A stretch of DNA of 6,252 nt from Rhodobacteraceae bacterium UBA2553 (GTDB lineage: Bacteria > Pseudomonadota > Alphaproteobacteria > Rhodobacterales > Rhodobacteraceae), in NCBI GenBank assembly GCA_002340515.1, contig DDMF01000051.1, positions 18,134-24,385 of the forward strand, given 5' to 3'. A program made the translations under genes and the position numbers. Of the stretch, positions 1 through 5,080 are shown in pieces. The notes under the pieces were generated by a model. The model was not told the DNA's origin. It saw only the letters and a list, made by a program, of their open reading frames with translations, and made no database searches. How positions within the stretch are numbered: position 1 is the stretch's first letter; the number at the start of each line of letters is the position of its first letter.

Positions 1-224
1 CCTGCGTCCATCGCCGCGATGCGTGACAGATACATGTCACGCGGTTCGGTGTTGATCACATGGCCAAAGACCACCTGGCCAATCTGGCCCGGATCAACGC
101 CAGCGCGCGCCATGGCTTCGCGCGTCACATGCGCGCCCAATGTGCTGGGTGGAATGGCGGCAAGGCTGCCCCCAAATGTGCCAATTGCGGTGCGTGCGCC
201 GCCGAGAATGACGATATCACTCAT
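1..224 (-). CDS. Thiolase (acetyl-CoA C-acyltransferase), N-terminal part, cut by window edge
   Basis: The visible 74 residues begin MSDIVILGGARTAIGTFGG and run on to VVFGHVINTEPRDMYLSR, the typical opening of a biosynthetic or BktB-type thiolase. Such enzymes condense two acyl-CoA units or cleave a 3-ketoacyl-CoA in the cytoplasm, in polyhydroxybutyrate synthesis or beta-oxidation. The nucleophilic Cys of the family (near residue 90) and the C-terminal catalytic His and Cys lie outside the window, so activity cannot be judged and the substrate cannot be assigned. The ATG at 224 is chosen because an AAGGGGG ribosome site lies 7 nt upstream (complement of 232-238) and the family's conserved DIVILGGARTAIG follows at once. 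It lies 91 bp downstream of a MarR-family gene on the same strand, which suggests it is that regulator's target or shares its transcript. Family call is strong; exact subfamily is not. Confidence 0.9.
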   Translation of the reverse strand, partial: MSDIVILGGARTAIGTFGGSLAAIPPSTLGAHVTREAMARAGVDPGQIGQVVFGHVINTEPRDMYLSRIAAMDA

Positions 225-284
225 GGGAAATCCCCCTTATTTCGTTGCCGAAATCTTGCCATGTGGGGAGAGGTTTGTCGCTTG

Positions 285-305
285 TGACGTTTCGTCAGAC
301 GTCTG
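285..305. promoter_or_regulatory. Overlapping inverted repeats between marR and thiolase gene, candidate operator
   Basis: A perfect 13-bp inverted repeat TGACGTTTCGTCA (285-297) overlaps by two bases a perfect 10-bp palindrome CAGACGTCTG (296-305). A second copy of CGTCAG occurs at 314-319, 21 bp (two helical turns) from the first at 293-298. The site lies just downstream of the marR stop and about 60-80 bp upstream of the thiolase start. MarR dimers usually bind palindromes of roughly this size, so an operator is plausible. A weak hairpin ending the marR transcript is an alternative, but there is no U-tract. Confidence 0.35.
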
Positions 306-315
306 CGCCGCAGCG

Positions 316-762
316 TCAGTCGTCTAATGTGCGCCCATTGTCTAACGTGTCGATCAAGGTGCCGATCTGGCTGCGGAACGCTTCAGGGTCACGCATCAAT
401 GCCTCAAGCTGGTCTTGATAACGGCGTGCAATCGGGGTCAGCGCCTCGATCATCTCGCGACCTTTGTCGGTCAGTTCCAGCTCCACCAAGCGCCGGTCAT
501 GCGGGTTGACGGTTTTGGTGATAAATCCGGCCCCCTCAAGCCGAGAGGCGGCGCGGCTGACCTTGGGTTTATCCATGTCCACACGTTTGTGGATTTCGCG
601 CACGCTGACGCTGTTGGCTTGGCTCAGATGCGCAACCACACGCCATTCTGACACGGTGATGCCGTAAGCTTCGCGGTAATGTCTGGAAAACCCCGCGCTG
701 ATGCGGCTGGACAAAACGGCGATTTGATAGGGCAAAAAGTCGTCAAGTTTAAATGCGGTCAC
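316..762 (-). CDS. MarR-family transcriptional regulator
   Basis: Predicted 148-residue cytoplasmic winged helix-turn-helix dimer. An N-terminal dimerisation helix covers about residues 5-30 (FLPYQIAVLSSRIS). It is followed by GITVSEWRVVAHL (34-46), the HTH with recognition helix around MDKPKVSRAASRLEGAGF (63-80), and the beta-wing PHDRRLVELELTDKG (87-101), whose DRR is the MarR signature. A C-terminal helix completes the dimer interface. The reading frame extends to a TTG at 819, but I chose the GTG at 762. A GAAAGG ribosome site sits 8 nt upstream of it, and MarR relatives commonly begin just before this LDDFLPYQ-like stretch. The ligand is unknown. Position 91 bp ahead of a thiolase gene suggests control of acyl-CoA metabolism, perhaps with an acyl- or aryl-CoA effector; this is inference. 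Candidate palindromes lie on both sides (285-305, 797-810). Confidence 0.9.
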   Translation of the reverse strand: MTAFKLDDFLPYQIAVLSSRISAGFSRHYREAYGITVSEWRVVAHLSQANSVSVREIHKRVDMDKPKVSRAASRLEGAGFITKTVNPHDRRLVELELTDKGREMIEALTPIARRYQDQLEALMRDPEAFRSQIGTLIDTLDNGRTLDD

Positions 763-796
763 GAATGCGGCCTTTCGTTGGTTGGTCAAAATCCTG

Positions 797-810
797 CCCG
801 GAATTTCGGG
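797..810. promoter_or_regulatory. Imperfect palindrome upstream of marR, candidate autoregulatory site
   Basis: CCCGGAATTTCGGG is a 14-bp near-palindrome with arms CCCG/CGGG around a central AATT and one mismatched pair. It lies 35-48 bp upstream of the GTG start of the marR gene, where a promoter or operator would be expected in the 79-bp gap after the upstream gene. MarR genes are often autoregulated through such sites. Its arms differ from those of 285-305, which weakens the idea that one protein binds both. Confidence 0.25.
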
Positions 811-841
811 ATGAGGCAAGCGTGATCAACGCAGATGGGGT

Positions 842-1348
842 TCAGATCAAAGGATCATACGCCCATTGCAACAGGGCTTGGCGTTGGCGCGGGCGGCAAA
901 AGATATCCGCCACATCGCAATTGGCGCGGATTTGGCCTGCGTGACGCGAAAACGCCCGCCAGCGTTTGATCTGCACCGCATCGGTTTGCGGCAAACGGCG
1001 CCCTAAGAAATAACGACAATACCATTGGAACCAGCCCCGAGGGTCAGGGCCATAGATCCAACCCTTTTCGCGCCAGTCCGACAGGGGTTGGCGGCTTTTA
1101 ATGGCGAAGTAATTCAGTGCCGGATTGGGCGTGTCTGACAGTTTGGCGTTCTCAAACCAATCAGTTGGAAATTCATCCTGACAATCGTTCAGGTATTTGC
1201 CCTCAAACACCCCCATCGCGAGCATTTCAGCGGGGGTGTGAAAGGGAGTGAAACCGGGATCGAACTCTTCGCCCATCGGGGCCTCAAGTTCGTATGAATA
1301 CCCCGTCTGCATCCGGTCACTGACCCGAATGATATCGCCAATGGCCAC
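842..1348 (-). CDS. Uncharacterised Trp/Cys-rich protein coupled to hemF
   Basis: Predicted 168 residues, cytoplasmic, with no signal peptide or membrane span. I do not recognise a named domain, but the protein looks strongly constrained. It has seven tryptophans and four cysteines (56, 111, 144, 151), and dense blocks such as GVFEGKYLNDCQDEFP (46-61), WREKGWIYGPDPRGWFQWYCRY (92-113, with its run of aromatics and Cys111) and CRPRQRQALLQWAYD (151-165). The pattern resembles a family seen as 'hypothetical protein' in many proteobacteria, but I cannot name it. The start is GTG at 1348, only 3 nt after the hemF stop, so translation is probably coupled. No clear ribosome site is visible, and an in-frame ATG at codon 13 (1312) is the alternative. 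The hemF linkage might point to haem or tetrapyrrole metabolism, or may only be convenience; the cysteines could bind a metal. Real gene: high confidence. Function: unknown. Confidence 0.85.
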   Translation of the reverse strand: MAIGDIIRVSDRMQTGYSYELEAPMGEEFDPGFTPFHTPAEMLAMGVFEGKYLNDCQDEFPTDWFENAKLSDTPNPALNYFAIKSRQPLSDWREKGWIYGPDPRGWFQWYCRYFLGRRLPQTDAVQIKRWRAFSRHAGQIRANCDVADIFCRPRQRQALLQWAYDPLI

Positions 1349-1351
1349 GGC

Positions 1352-2266
1352 TCAGACCCACTTGGCCATCGGCGGTAGGCTCATCAGCACCGCGTTGGCG
1401 TCATGCCCGGTGGTCAGGCCAAACTTGGTGCCACGATCATAGACCAGATTGTATTCGGCATAGAGCCCGCGGTGCACCAATTGCTTGTCCTTGTCGCCCT
1501 CGTCCCAGACGGTGTCGCGGCGCTTTTCGGTCAATGGCACAAAGGCGGGCAAAAAGGCGCGGCCAACATCTTGGGTAAAGGCAAAATCAGCCTCCCAATC
1601 GCCGGTGTTGTGGTCATCATAAAAGATCCCCCCAACGCCCCGCGCGCGGCCCCGATGCGGGACAAAGAAATACTCATCCGCCCAAGCTTTGAACCTGTCG
1701 TAATAGCCCGCGTCATGGGCGTCACAGGCGCGCTGCATCTCGGCGTGGAAATGCGTGGTGTCTTCGCCGTATTCAATGCAGGGGTTCAGGTCAGCCCCGC
1801 CGCCAAACCACCAGGCTTGTGGCGTCCAGAACATGCGGGTGTTCATGTGAACGGCGGGGGCGTGGGGGTTCTGCATATGCGCCACCAGCGAAATGCCCGC
1901 GGCCCAAAACTTTGGGTTCTCCTTGATGCCGGGCACGCCGCGGGCGGCCATTGCCCCCTGTGCGGCCTCGCCCAAAGACCCGTGCACGGTTGAGATGTTC
2001 ACACCCACTTTCTCAAAAACGCGCCCGCCGCGCATCACGCTCATCAACCCGCCGCCCGCGTCAGACCCGTCGTCCGAGGCGCGTTTGGTCTCAGTCACTT
2101 CAAAACGGCCCGCCGGAAAGGTGGCAGTGGGCCCTGTGGTTTGGCTGTCTTCCAGCGCTTCGAAACTGGCGACAATCTGATCGCGCAGCTCACGAAACCA
2201 CGCGCTTGCACGGGATTTTTGGTCATCCATTTGGGTTGGCATCTGGCTGGACATCTGTTCGGTCAT
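1352..2266 (-). CDS. hemF: Oxygen-dependent coproporphyrinogen III oxidase
   Basis: This cytoplasmic enzyme uses O2 to decarboxylate two propionates of coproporphyrinogen III to vinyls, giving protoporphyrinogen IX in haem and bacteriochlorophyll synthesis. The 304 residues match the usual length (about 300). Family blocks are present in order: GGGLMSVMRGG (71-81), VHMNTRMFW (139-147), AWWFGGGADLNPCIEY (151-166), VPHRGRARGVGGIFYDD (202-218) and EYNLVYDRGTKFGL (271-284). Histidines 130, 140, 174 and 204 align with the four metal/active-site His described for E. coli HemF. The signature differs from the usual KxWC...HRxExRG...FFD: Ala196, Arg207 and Tyr216 replace Cys, Glu and Phe. The frame is open further upstream, but ATG 2266 has an excellent AGGAG 6 nt before it. 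The Met/Gln-rich first 15 residues are probably a flexible tail. The downstream gene starts 3 nt after the stop. No FNR-type TTGAT-N4-ATCAA box is visible upstream. Confidence 0.97.
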   Translation of the reverse strand: MTEQMSSQMPTQMDDQKSRASAWFRELRDQIVASFEALEDSQTTGPTATFPAGRFEVTETKRASDDGSDAGGGLMSVMRGGRVFEKVGVNISTVHGSLGEAAQGAMAARGVPGIKENPKFWAAGISLVAHMQNPHAPAVHMNTRMFWTPQAWWFGGGADLNPCIEYGEDTTHFHAEMQRACDAHDAGYYDRFKAWADEYFFVPHRGRARGVGGIFYDDHNTGDWEADFAFTQDVGRAFLPAFVPLTEKRRDTVWDEGDKDKQLVHRGLYAEYNLVYDRGTKFGLTTGHDANAVLMSLPPMAKWV

Positions 2267-2304
2267 AAAACTCTCCTGTTTCGTGCGCGGGTTTGGTGGT
2301 GTTG

Positions 2305-2333
2305 AGCTAGCAGTTTTTCCCCTGACAAGCCAA
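2305..2333 (-). promoter_or_regulatory. Candidate sigma70-type promoter of hemF
   Basis: On the minus strand TTGGCT (2333-2328) and CTAGCT (2310-2305) are separated by 17 bp. This is a moderate match to TTGACA and to the CTATAT-like -10 often seen in alphaproteobacteria. Transcription would start near 2298, giving a leader of about 30 nt. It overlaps the candidate promoter of the divergent lipoprotein gene, so the two may compete. Confidence 0.3.
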
Positions 2334-2352
2334 TGCGCCTTTTTTGTAATGT
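2322..2352 (+). promoter_or_regulatory. Candidate promoter of the lipoprotein gene
   Basis: CTGACA (2322-2327) and TAATGT (2347-2352) lie 19 bp apart, a long but tolerable spacer, ahead of the ATG at 2394. The AT-rich stretch TTTTTTGTAATGT makes this the best -10 in the gap. It faces and overlaps the candidate hemF promoter. Confidence 0.25.
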
Positions 2353-2393
2353 GACAGGTGATTTGGATGGAACAACACAGGAGCTGCCCCGAC

Positions 2394-2774
2394 ATGTATA
2401 GAAAAACCGCAATTGCGCTTGGATTTGGTGTGGTGCTCAGCGCGTGCCAACCGACCCCGGAAACTGTTGCTGTCTCTGCGGCTGATGGATGTCGAAGCCA
2501 AATCTCGGCAAAGTTGCAAGAGGTGGACACGCGAATTTCGGCGCTTGAAACCCAGCAATCACGTGGTTACCGCACCCAAAACTCGCCACTTAAAATCGCC
2601 AATCCGCTTAAGGTTTGCGCAAGTCCCGTACCATTTGTGTCACTTTGCACGCCGTCGCCGAAAATCAAATCCAGCTTGCCAAGTTACGCGGAATACAAAG
2701 CGTCACAACGGGAACTGGTGGCGCTGCAACACCAGCGAAAAGCACTGTTGGCGCAACGCAAAACCTGCGGCTGA
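2394..2774 (+). CDS. Small putative lipoprotein, function unknown
   Basis: Predicted 126 residues. The N-terminus has Lys/Arg (MYRK), a hydrophobic stretch (5-17) and a lipobox LSAC with lipidated Cys18, so signal peptidase II processing and membrane anchoring facing the periplasm are expected. Gln at +2 (Cys-Gln-Pro) favours the outer membrane by the E. coli rule; this is only suggestive here. The mature part has two likely helical, coiled-coil-like segments (about 35-56 and 97-122) flanking a proline-rich middle. Besides Cys18 there are four cysteines (33, 75, 85, 125), enough for two disulfides. The ATG at 2394 is preferred over an in-frame ATG at 2358 because AGGAG stands 10 nt upstream and the signal sequence then starts correctly. 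It is divergent from hemF and its stop is 4 bp from the stop of the SDR gene. I do not recognise the family. Confidence 0.82.
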   Translation: MYRKTAIALGFGVVLSACQPTPETVAVSAADGCRSQISAKLQEVDTRISALETQQSRGYRTQNSPLKIANPLKVCASPVPFVSLCTPSPKIKSSLPSYAEYKASQRELVALQHQRKALLAQRKTCG

Positions 2775-2778
2775 GGCG

Positions 2779-3606
2779 TTAATGTGACGGGTTGCCCACC
2801 ACATCAAGCAAGCTGCGCCCGCCATCAATGGTCAGGATATGGCCGGTCATAAAACCCGAACTGTCTGAGGTTAAAAACTGCGCGGCTTCAGCAATTTCAT
2901 TGGCGCTGGCAATGCGCCCCAAGGGGGTGCCTTCGATCACATCGGCACGGGTTTCTTTGCTGTCGCGGATGGTGTCACGCAAGCTTGCGCTCATCACGGA
3001 TCCAAAGCTGACGGCATTGACGCGGATCCGGCTGGGGGCCAGCGCCACCGCCAGAGATCGGGTCATTTGGTCCACCGCAGCGGAGGCGACTGAATAGGCC
3101 AAAAGCCCCGGTTGCGTGCGTATGGCCGCGATTGAAGACAGATTTACAATGGCCCCAAGCGGGGTATCTTGCTCATCTTCCCCTAGGTCCAAGCCTTGCT
3201 GTATCATGCGCTTTGCCACCAATTGGCTCAGCCGCAAACTGGTCATCAGGTTTTGATCAAGCAGCGTCTGCACCGCCAGATTATCGGCATCCAACGGGTC
3301 GGCCAGCATCACCTGACGTGAGGCATTGATCAGGATGTCCACCCGTTCAAATGCATCAATCGTGGCCGAGAGAAGGTTGTTGATGGTCAGCTTTTCGCGC
3401 AGGTCGCCGGCAAAAACACGGATGGCCGCGCTTGCGCTTTCCTCATCTTCCGGATTTGCACCCCATTCATTCTGTAGCCGTGCCTCATCCATATCGGCGC
3501 ACATGACATTGGCCCCGTGGTCGGCAAAATGACGCGCGATGGCAAGGCCGATCCCATTGGCCGCCCCGGTGATGATGGCTGTTTTGCCAGCAACGGAAAA
3601 TGACAT
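2779..3606 (-). CDS. Short-chain dehydrogenase/reductase-like protein lacking the YxxxK lysine
   Basis: Predicted 275-residue Rossmann-fold protein. The nucleotide-binding motif TGAANGIG is at 13-20, and Asp38 after beta-2 suggests NAD(H) rather than NADP(H). GDL (67-69) is the adenine contact, NASR (94-97) stands where NNAG is usual, and Asn119 and the catalytic-type Ser158 (in VNLSSIA) are present. Tyr171 lies the expected 13 residues after Ser158, but the lysine four residues after it is Ser175 (codon TCC, 3082-3084): YSVAS instead of YxxxK. The C-terminal RIRVNAVSFG and DGG of SDRs are intact. An extra acidic segment is seen at about 49-58 and another at 139-149. The ATG at 3606 has GGAGG 5 nt upstream. 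It lies 36 bp after rsmC on the same strand, probably the last gene of that operon. The fold is certain; oxidoreductase activity is doubtful and the substrate unknown. Confidence 0.93.
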   Translation of the reverse strand: MSFSVAGKTAIITGAANGIGLAIARHFADHGANVMCADMDEARLQNEWGANPEDEESASAAIRVFAGDLREKLTINNLLSATIDAFERVDILINASRQVMLADPLDADNLAVQTLLDQNLMTSLRLSQLVAKRMIQQGLDLGEDEQDTPLGAIVNLSSIAAIRTQPGLLAYSVASAAVDQMTRSLAVALAPSRIRVNAVSFGSVMSASLRDTIRDSKETRADVIEGTPLGRIASANEIAEAAQFLTSDSSGFMTGHILTIDGGRSLLDVVGNPSH

Positions 3607-3642
3607 GATATCCTCCCTTAATCCTGCCCGTGACGCGCGATG

Positions 3643-4632
3643 TTAACGCTTCGCGCGCCGCGGCTTGGCGCATCGGATCACTTTAAACGCCGGAGTACCA
3701 CCAATTTCCGCAACCTCGTTGAAATGCTCAGCAAGCGTTTCTTCGTAGGGCAGGTGGCGGTTGGCCACCAATATGAACTGGCCAGCAACCTTTACATTAA
3801 GAGCGGCTGCGCGAATGAAGGCGCGGCCCAGATCGGGATCGCCCTTTCGCCCGGTATGAAACGGCGGGTTCGAGACGATCAGATCATATGGCGTGACATT
3901 CACATGGGTGGTCGCATCGCCCCAGATGAATGTCGCGCGGTCATCTTTGATGTTCTCACGCGCGCAATCGAGCGCGGTGATATTCGCCTCGACCAAATGC
4001 ATTTCCGACACGCTTTCGTGGCCGAGAATGTGGTGGGCCAGATAGCCCCACCCCGCGCCCAGATCCGCAACCCGACCTTTGATGTCCTTGGGCAGAGCGG
4101 CGATCAGCGCGGCGGAGCCTTTGTCGATCCCATCAGCGGAGAACACTCCGGGTCGGGTGATAAACCCATCGGGTAGAACCTTGGTGGTTGCGGCCCAATC
4201 GGCCACATCGGCCCCGGTGAGCCATGCGATTTTCCCGTGGGCTTTTGAAATCACCCCCTGCATCTCGGCCTTTTTCGACAAGGCCTTTAAGATGCTTTCG
4301 ACGCCGTCCGTCTTTTGGCCATCAACCACCATCAACCCGCCAGAGGTCGCGACACTGGCCGCCGCGATCCACGCATGGGCCAAGGCTTTGGCGCGGGGCA
4401 AGCAGATGATGGCGGCTGAAAATGCGCCCTCTGGTGGGGTCGCACTGACGGTCCAACCACGTTTTTCCCAAGCGGCGTGAACCGGGAAATCCGGCGCGAC
4501 AATTACGCAGCGATCTTTCGGAAGATCTGACAGGTTCGCGTCTTGGGCAGGGCCAAAAACAACAATAGACCCGGTTTCAGGCAGGGTCAGGGCGCCATCT
4601 TTCAGCGCCAGTGGATATCTTGTTTGAAACAT
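3643..4632 (-). CDS. rsmC: Class I SAM-dependent methyltransferase, RsmC-like (16S rRNA m2G1207)
   Basis: Predicted 329 residues, close to E. coli RsmC (343). The N-terminal half (1-155) is a degenerate methyltransferase-like domain without an obvious SAM site, as in RsmC/RlmG proteins. The C-terminal half is the catalytic MTS domain. It begins PGVFSADGIDKGSAALI (161-177) and carries the SAM loop VADLGAGWGYL (188-198), the acidic VEAN (214-217) and GDA (238-240). The catalytic NPPF lies in DLIVSNPPFHTGR (250-262), typical of amino-group methylation of guanine. FKVIRCAKP near the end also matches the RsmC tail. The expected reaction is N2-methylation of a 16S rRNA guanine during 30S assembly; RlmG (23S) is a less likely alternative. 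The basic C-terminus (KPRRAKR) may help RNA binding. The ATG at 4632 has only a weak ribosome site, and the gene lies 19 bp after clpS, so coupling is likely. Confidence 0.88.
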   Translation of the reverse strand: MFQTRYPLALKDGALTLPETGSIVVFGPAQDANLSDLPKDRCVIVAPDFPVHAAWEKRGWTVSATPPEGAFSAAIICLPRAKALAHAWIAAASVATSGGLMVVDGQKTDGVESILKALSKKAEMQGVISKAHGKIAWLTGADVADWAATTKVLPDGFITRPGVFSADGIDKGSAALIAALPKDIKGRVADLGAGWGYLAHHILGHESVSEMHLVEANITALDCARENIKDDRATFIWGDATTHVNVTPYDLIVSNPPFHTGRKGDPDLGRAFIRAAALNVKVAGQFILVANRHLPYEETLAEHFNEVAEIGGTPAFKVIRCAKPRRAKR

Positions 4633-4651
4633 GCTTTCGCCGCTTGCGCGG

Positions 4652-4993
4652 TCACTCTCTTTCCATGGTGCATTGCAGGGGGTGCTGGTGTTCGCGCGCC
4701 ATCTGCATCACTTGTGTGACTTTGGTTTCGGCCACTTCAAACGAGAACACGCCGACCACGGCAAGCCCCTTTTTATGGACCGTCAGCATCAGTTCAAATG
4801 CCTGCGCGTGATTCATGCCGAAAAAACGCTCGAGGATCATGACCACAAACTCCATCGGGGTGAAGTCATCGTTCAGGATCATGACCTTATACATCGGTGG
4901 ACGGCGCGTTTTGGGCTTGGTGGCCAGCGCAAGGCCAGCATCACCATCATCGTCGCCATCCTGGCCGGTCAAGAAATAAGGATCAACGCTCAA
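4652..4993 (-). CDS. clpS: ClpS, ATP-dependent Clp protease adaptor
   Basis: ClpS binds proteins with N-terminal destabilising residues and delivers them to ClpA of the ClpAP protease in the cytoplasm. The core PPMYKVMILNDDFTPMEFVV (32-51) contains the N-degron pocket residues Asn41 and Asp42 and the gatekeeper-position Met47. His73 corresponds to E. coli His66. The sequence VAETKV (87-92) and the end HPLQCTMERE are typical. An acidic, flexible N-terminus (GQDGDDDGD, 10-18) precedes the core. The only upstream starts in frame are non-ATG. I chose TTG at 4993 (113 residues) because GGAG stands 7 nt upstream; TTG at 5014 (120 residues) has no ribosome site, and TTG at 4972 is possible. The ATG at codon 34 would remove the residues just before the core. 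It is the first gene of a likely clpS-rsmC-SDR operon, and a heat-shock-like promoter lies about 56-84 bp upstream. Confidence 0.95.
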   Translation of the reverse strand: MSVDPYFLTGQDGDDDGDAGLALATKPKTRRPPMYKVMILNDDFTPMEFVVMILERFFGMNHAQAFELMLTVHKKGLAVVGVFSFEVAETKVTQVMQMAREHQHPLQCTMERE

Positions 4994-5017
4994 GGAAATA
5001 CTCCAGATTTTCAAGCG

Positions 5018-5032
5018 TGGCCATTTTGGCCA
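5018..5032 (-). other. Short hairpin in the clpS leader
   Basis: TGGCCATTTTGGCCA can fold as a 6-bp stem (TGGCCA with TGGCCA) with a 3-nt loop. It lies between the candidate promoter and the ribosome site of clpS, so it would be in the 5' leader. It has no U-tract and is not a terminator. It could affect leader stability or be chance; TGGCCA is itself palindromic, which makes such hairpins easy to find. Confidence 0.2.
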
Positions 5033-5048
5033 ATCTAGGGCTCGGCAT

Positions 5049-5078
5049 CTAATATAAGGTCACAAGCGCCGTTTCAAA
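5049..5078 (-). promoter_or_regulatory. Candidate clpS promoter, RpoH (sigma-32)-like
   Basis: On the minus strand TTTGAAA (5078-5072) is followed after the TTTG by 16 bp and then CTTATATTAG (5058-5049). The latter fits all defined positions of the published alphaproteobacterial heat-shock -10 element CYTATNTNNG. The -35 has one mismatch to CTTG, and the spacer is 1 nt shorter than the reported 17-18. The same DNA also reads as a housekeeping promoter, TTGAAA-N17-TATTAG. Transcription would start near 5042, giving a leader of about 50 nt to the TTG at 4993. Confidence 0.45.
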
Positions 5079-5080
5079 AG

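Noticed and set aside
763..819. 19-residue N-terminal extension of the MarR protein from a TTG at 819
   Set aside because: The GTG at 762 has a good ribosome site and gives the usual MarR length; the extension covers the candidate operator.
1403..1993. Long open frame (196 codons) on the plus strand opposite hemF
   Set aside because: It is the mirror of hemF codon bias in a GC-rich gene; no ribosome site, no recognisable domain, and it lies wholly inside a certain gene.
2267..2530. 88-residue N-terminal extension of HemF
   Set aside because: The frame is open, but the segment crosses the promoter region and the divergent lipoprotein gene; the ATG at 2266 has a strong ribosome site and gives the normal family length.
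3640..4176. Open frame (178 codons) on the plus strand opposite rsmC
   Set aside because: Fully antisense to the conserved methyltransferase domain, with no independent coding evidence.
4631..5038. Open frame (135 codons) on the plus strand opposite clpS
   Set aside because: Antisense shadow of clpS, whose protein sequence is unmistakable.
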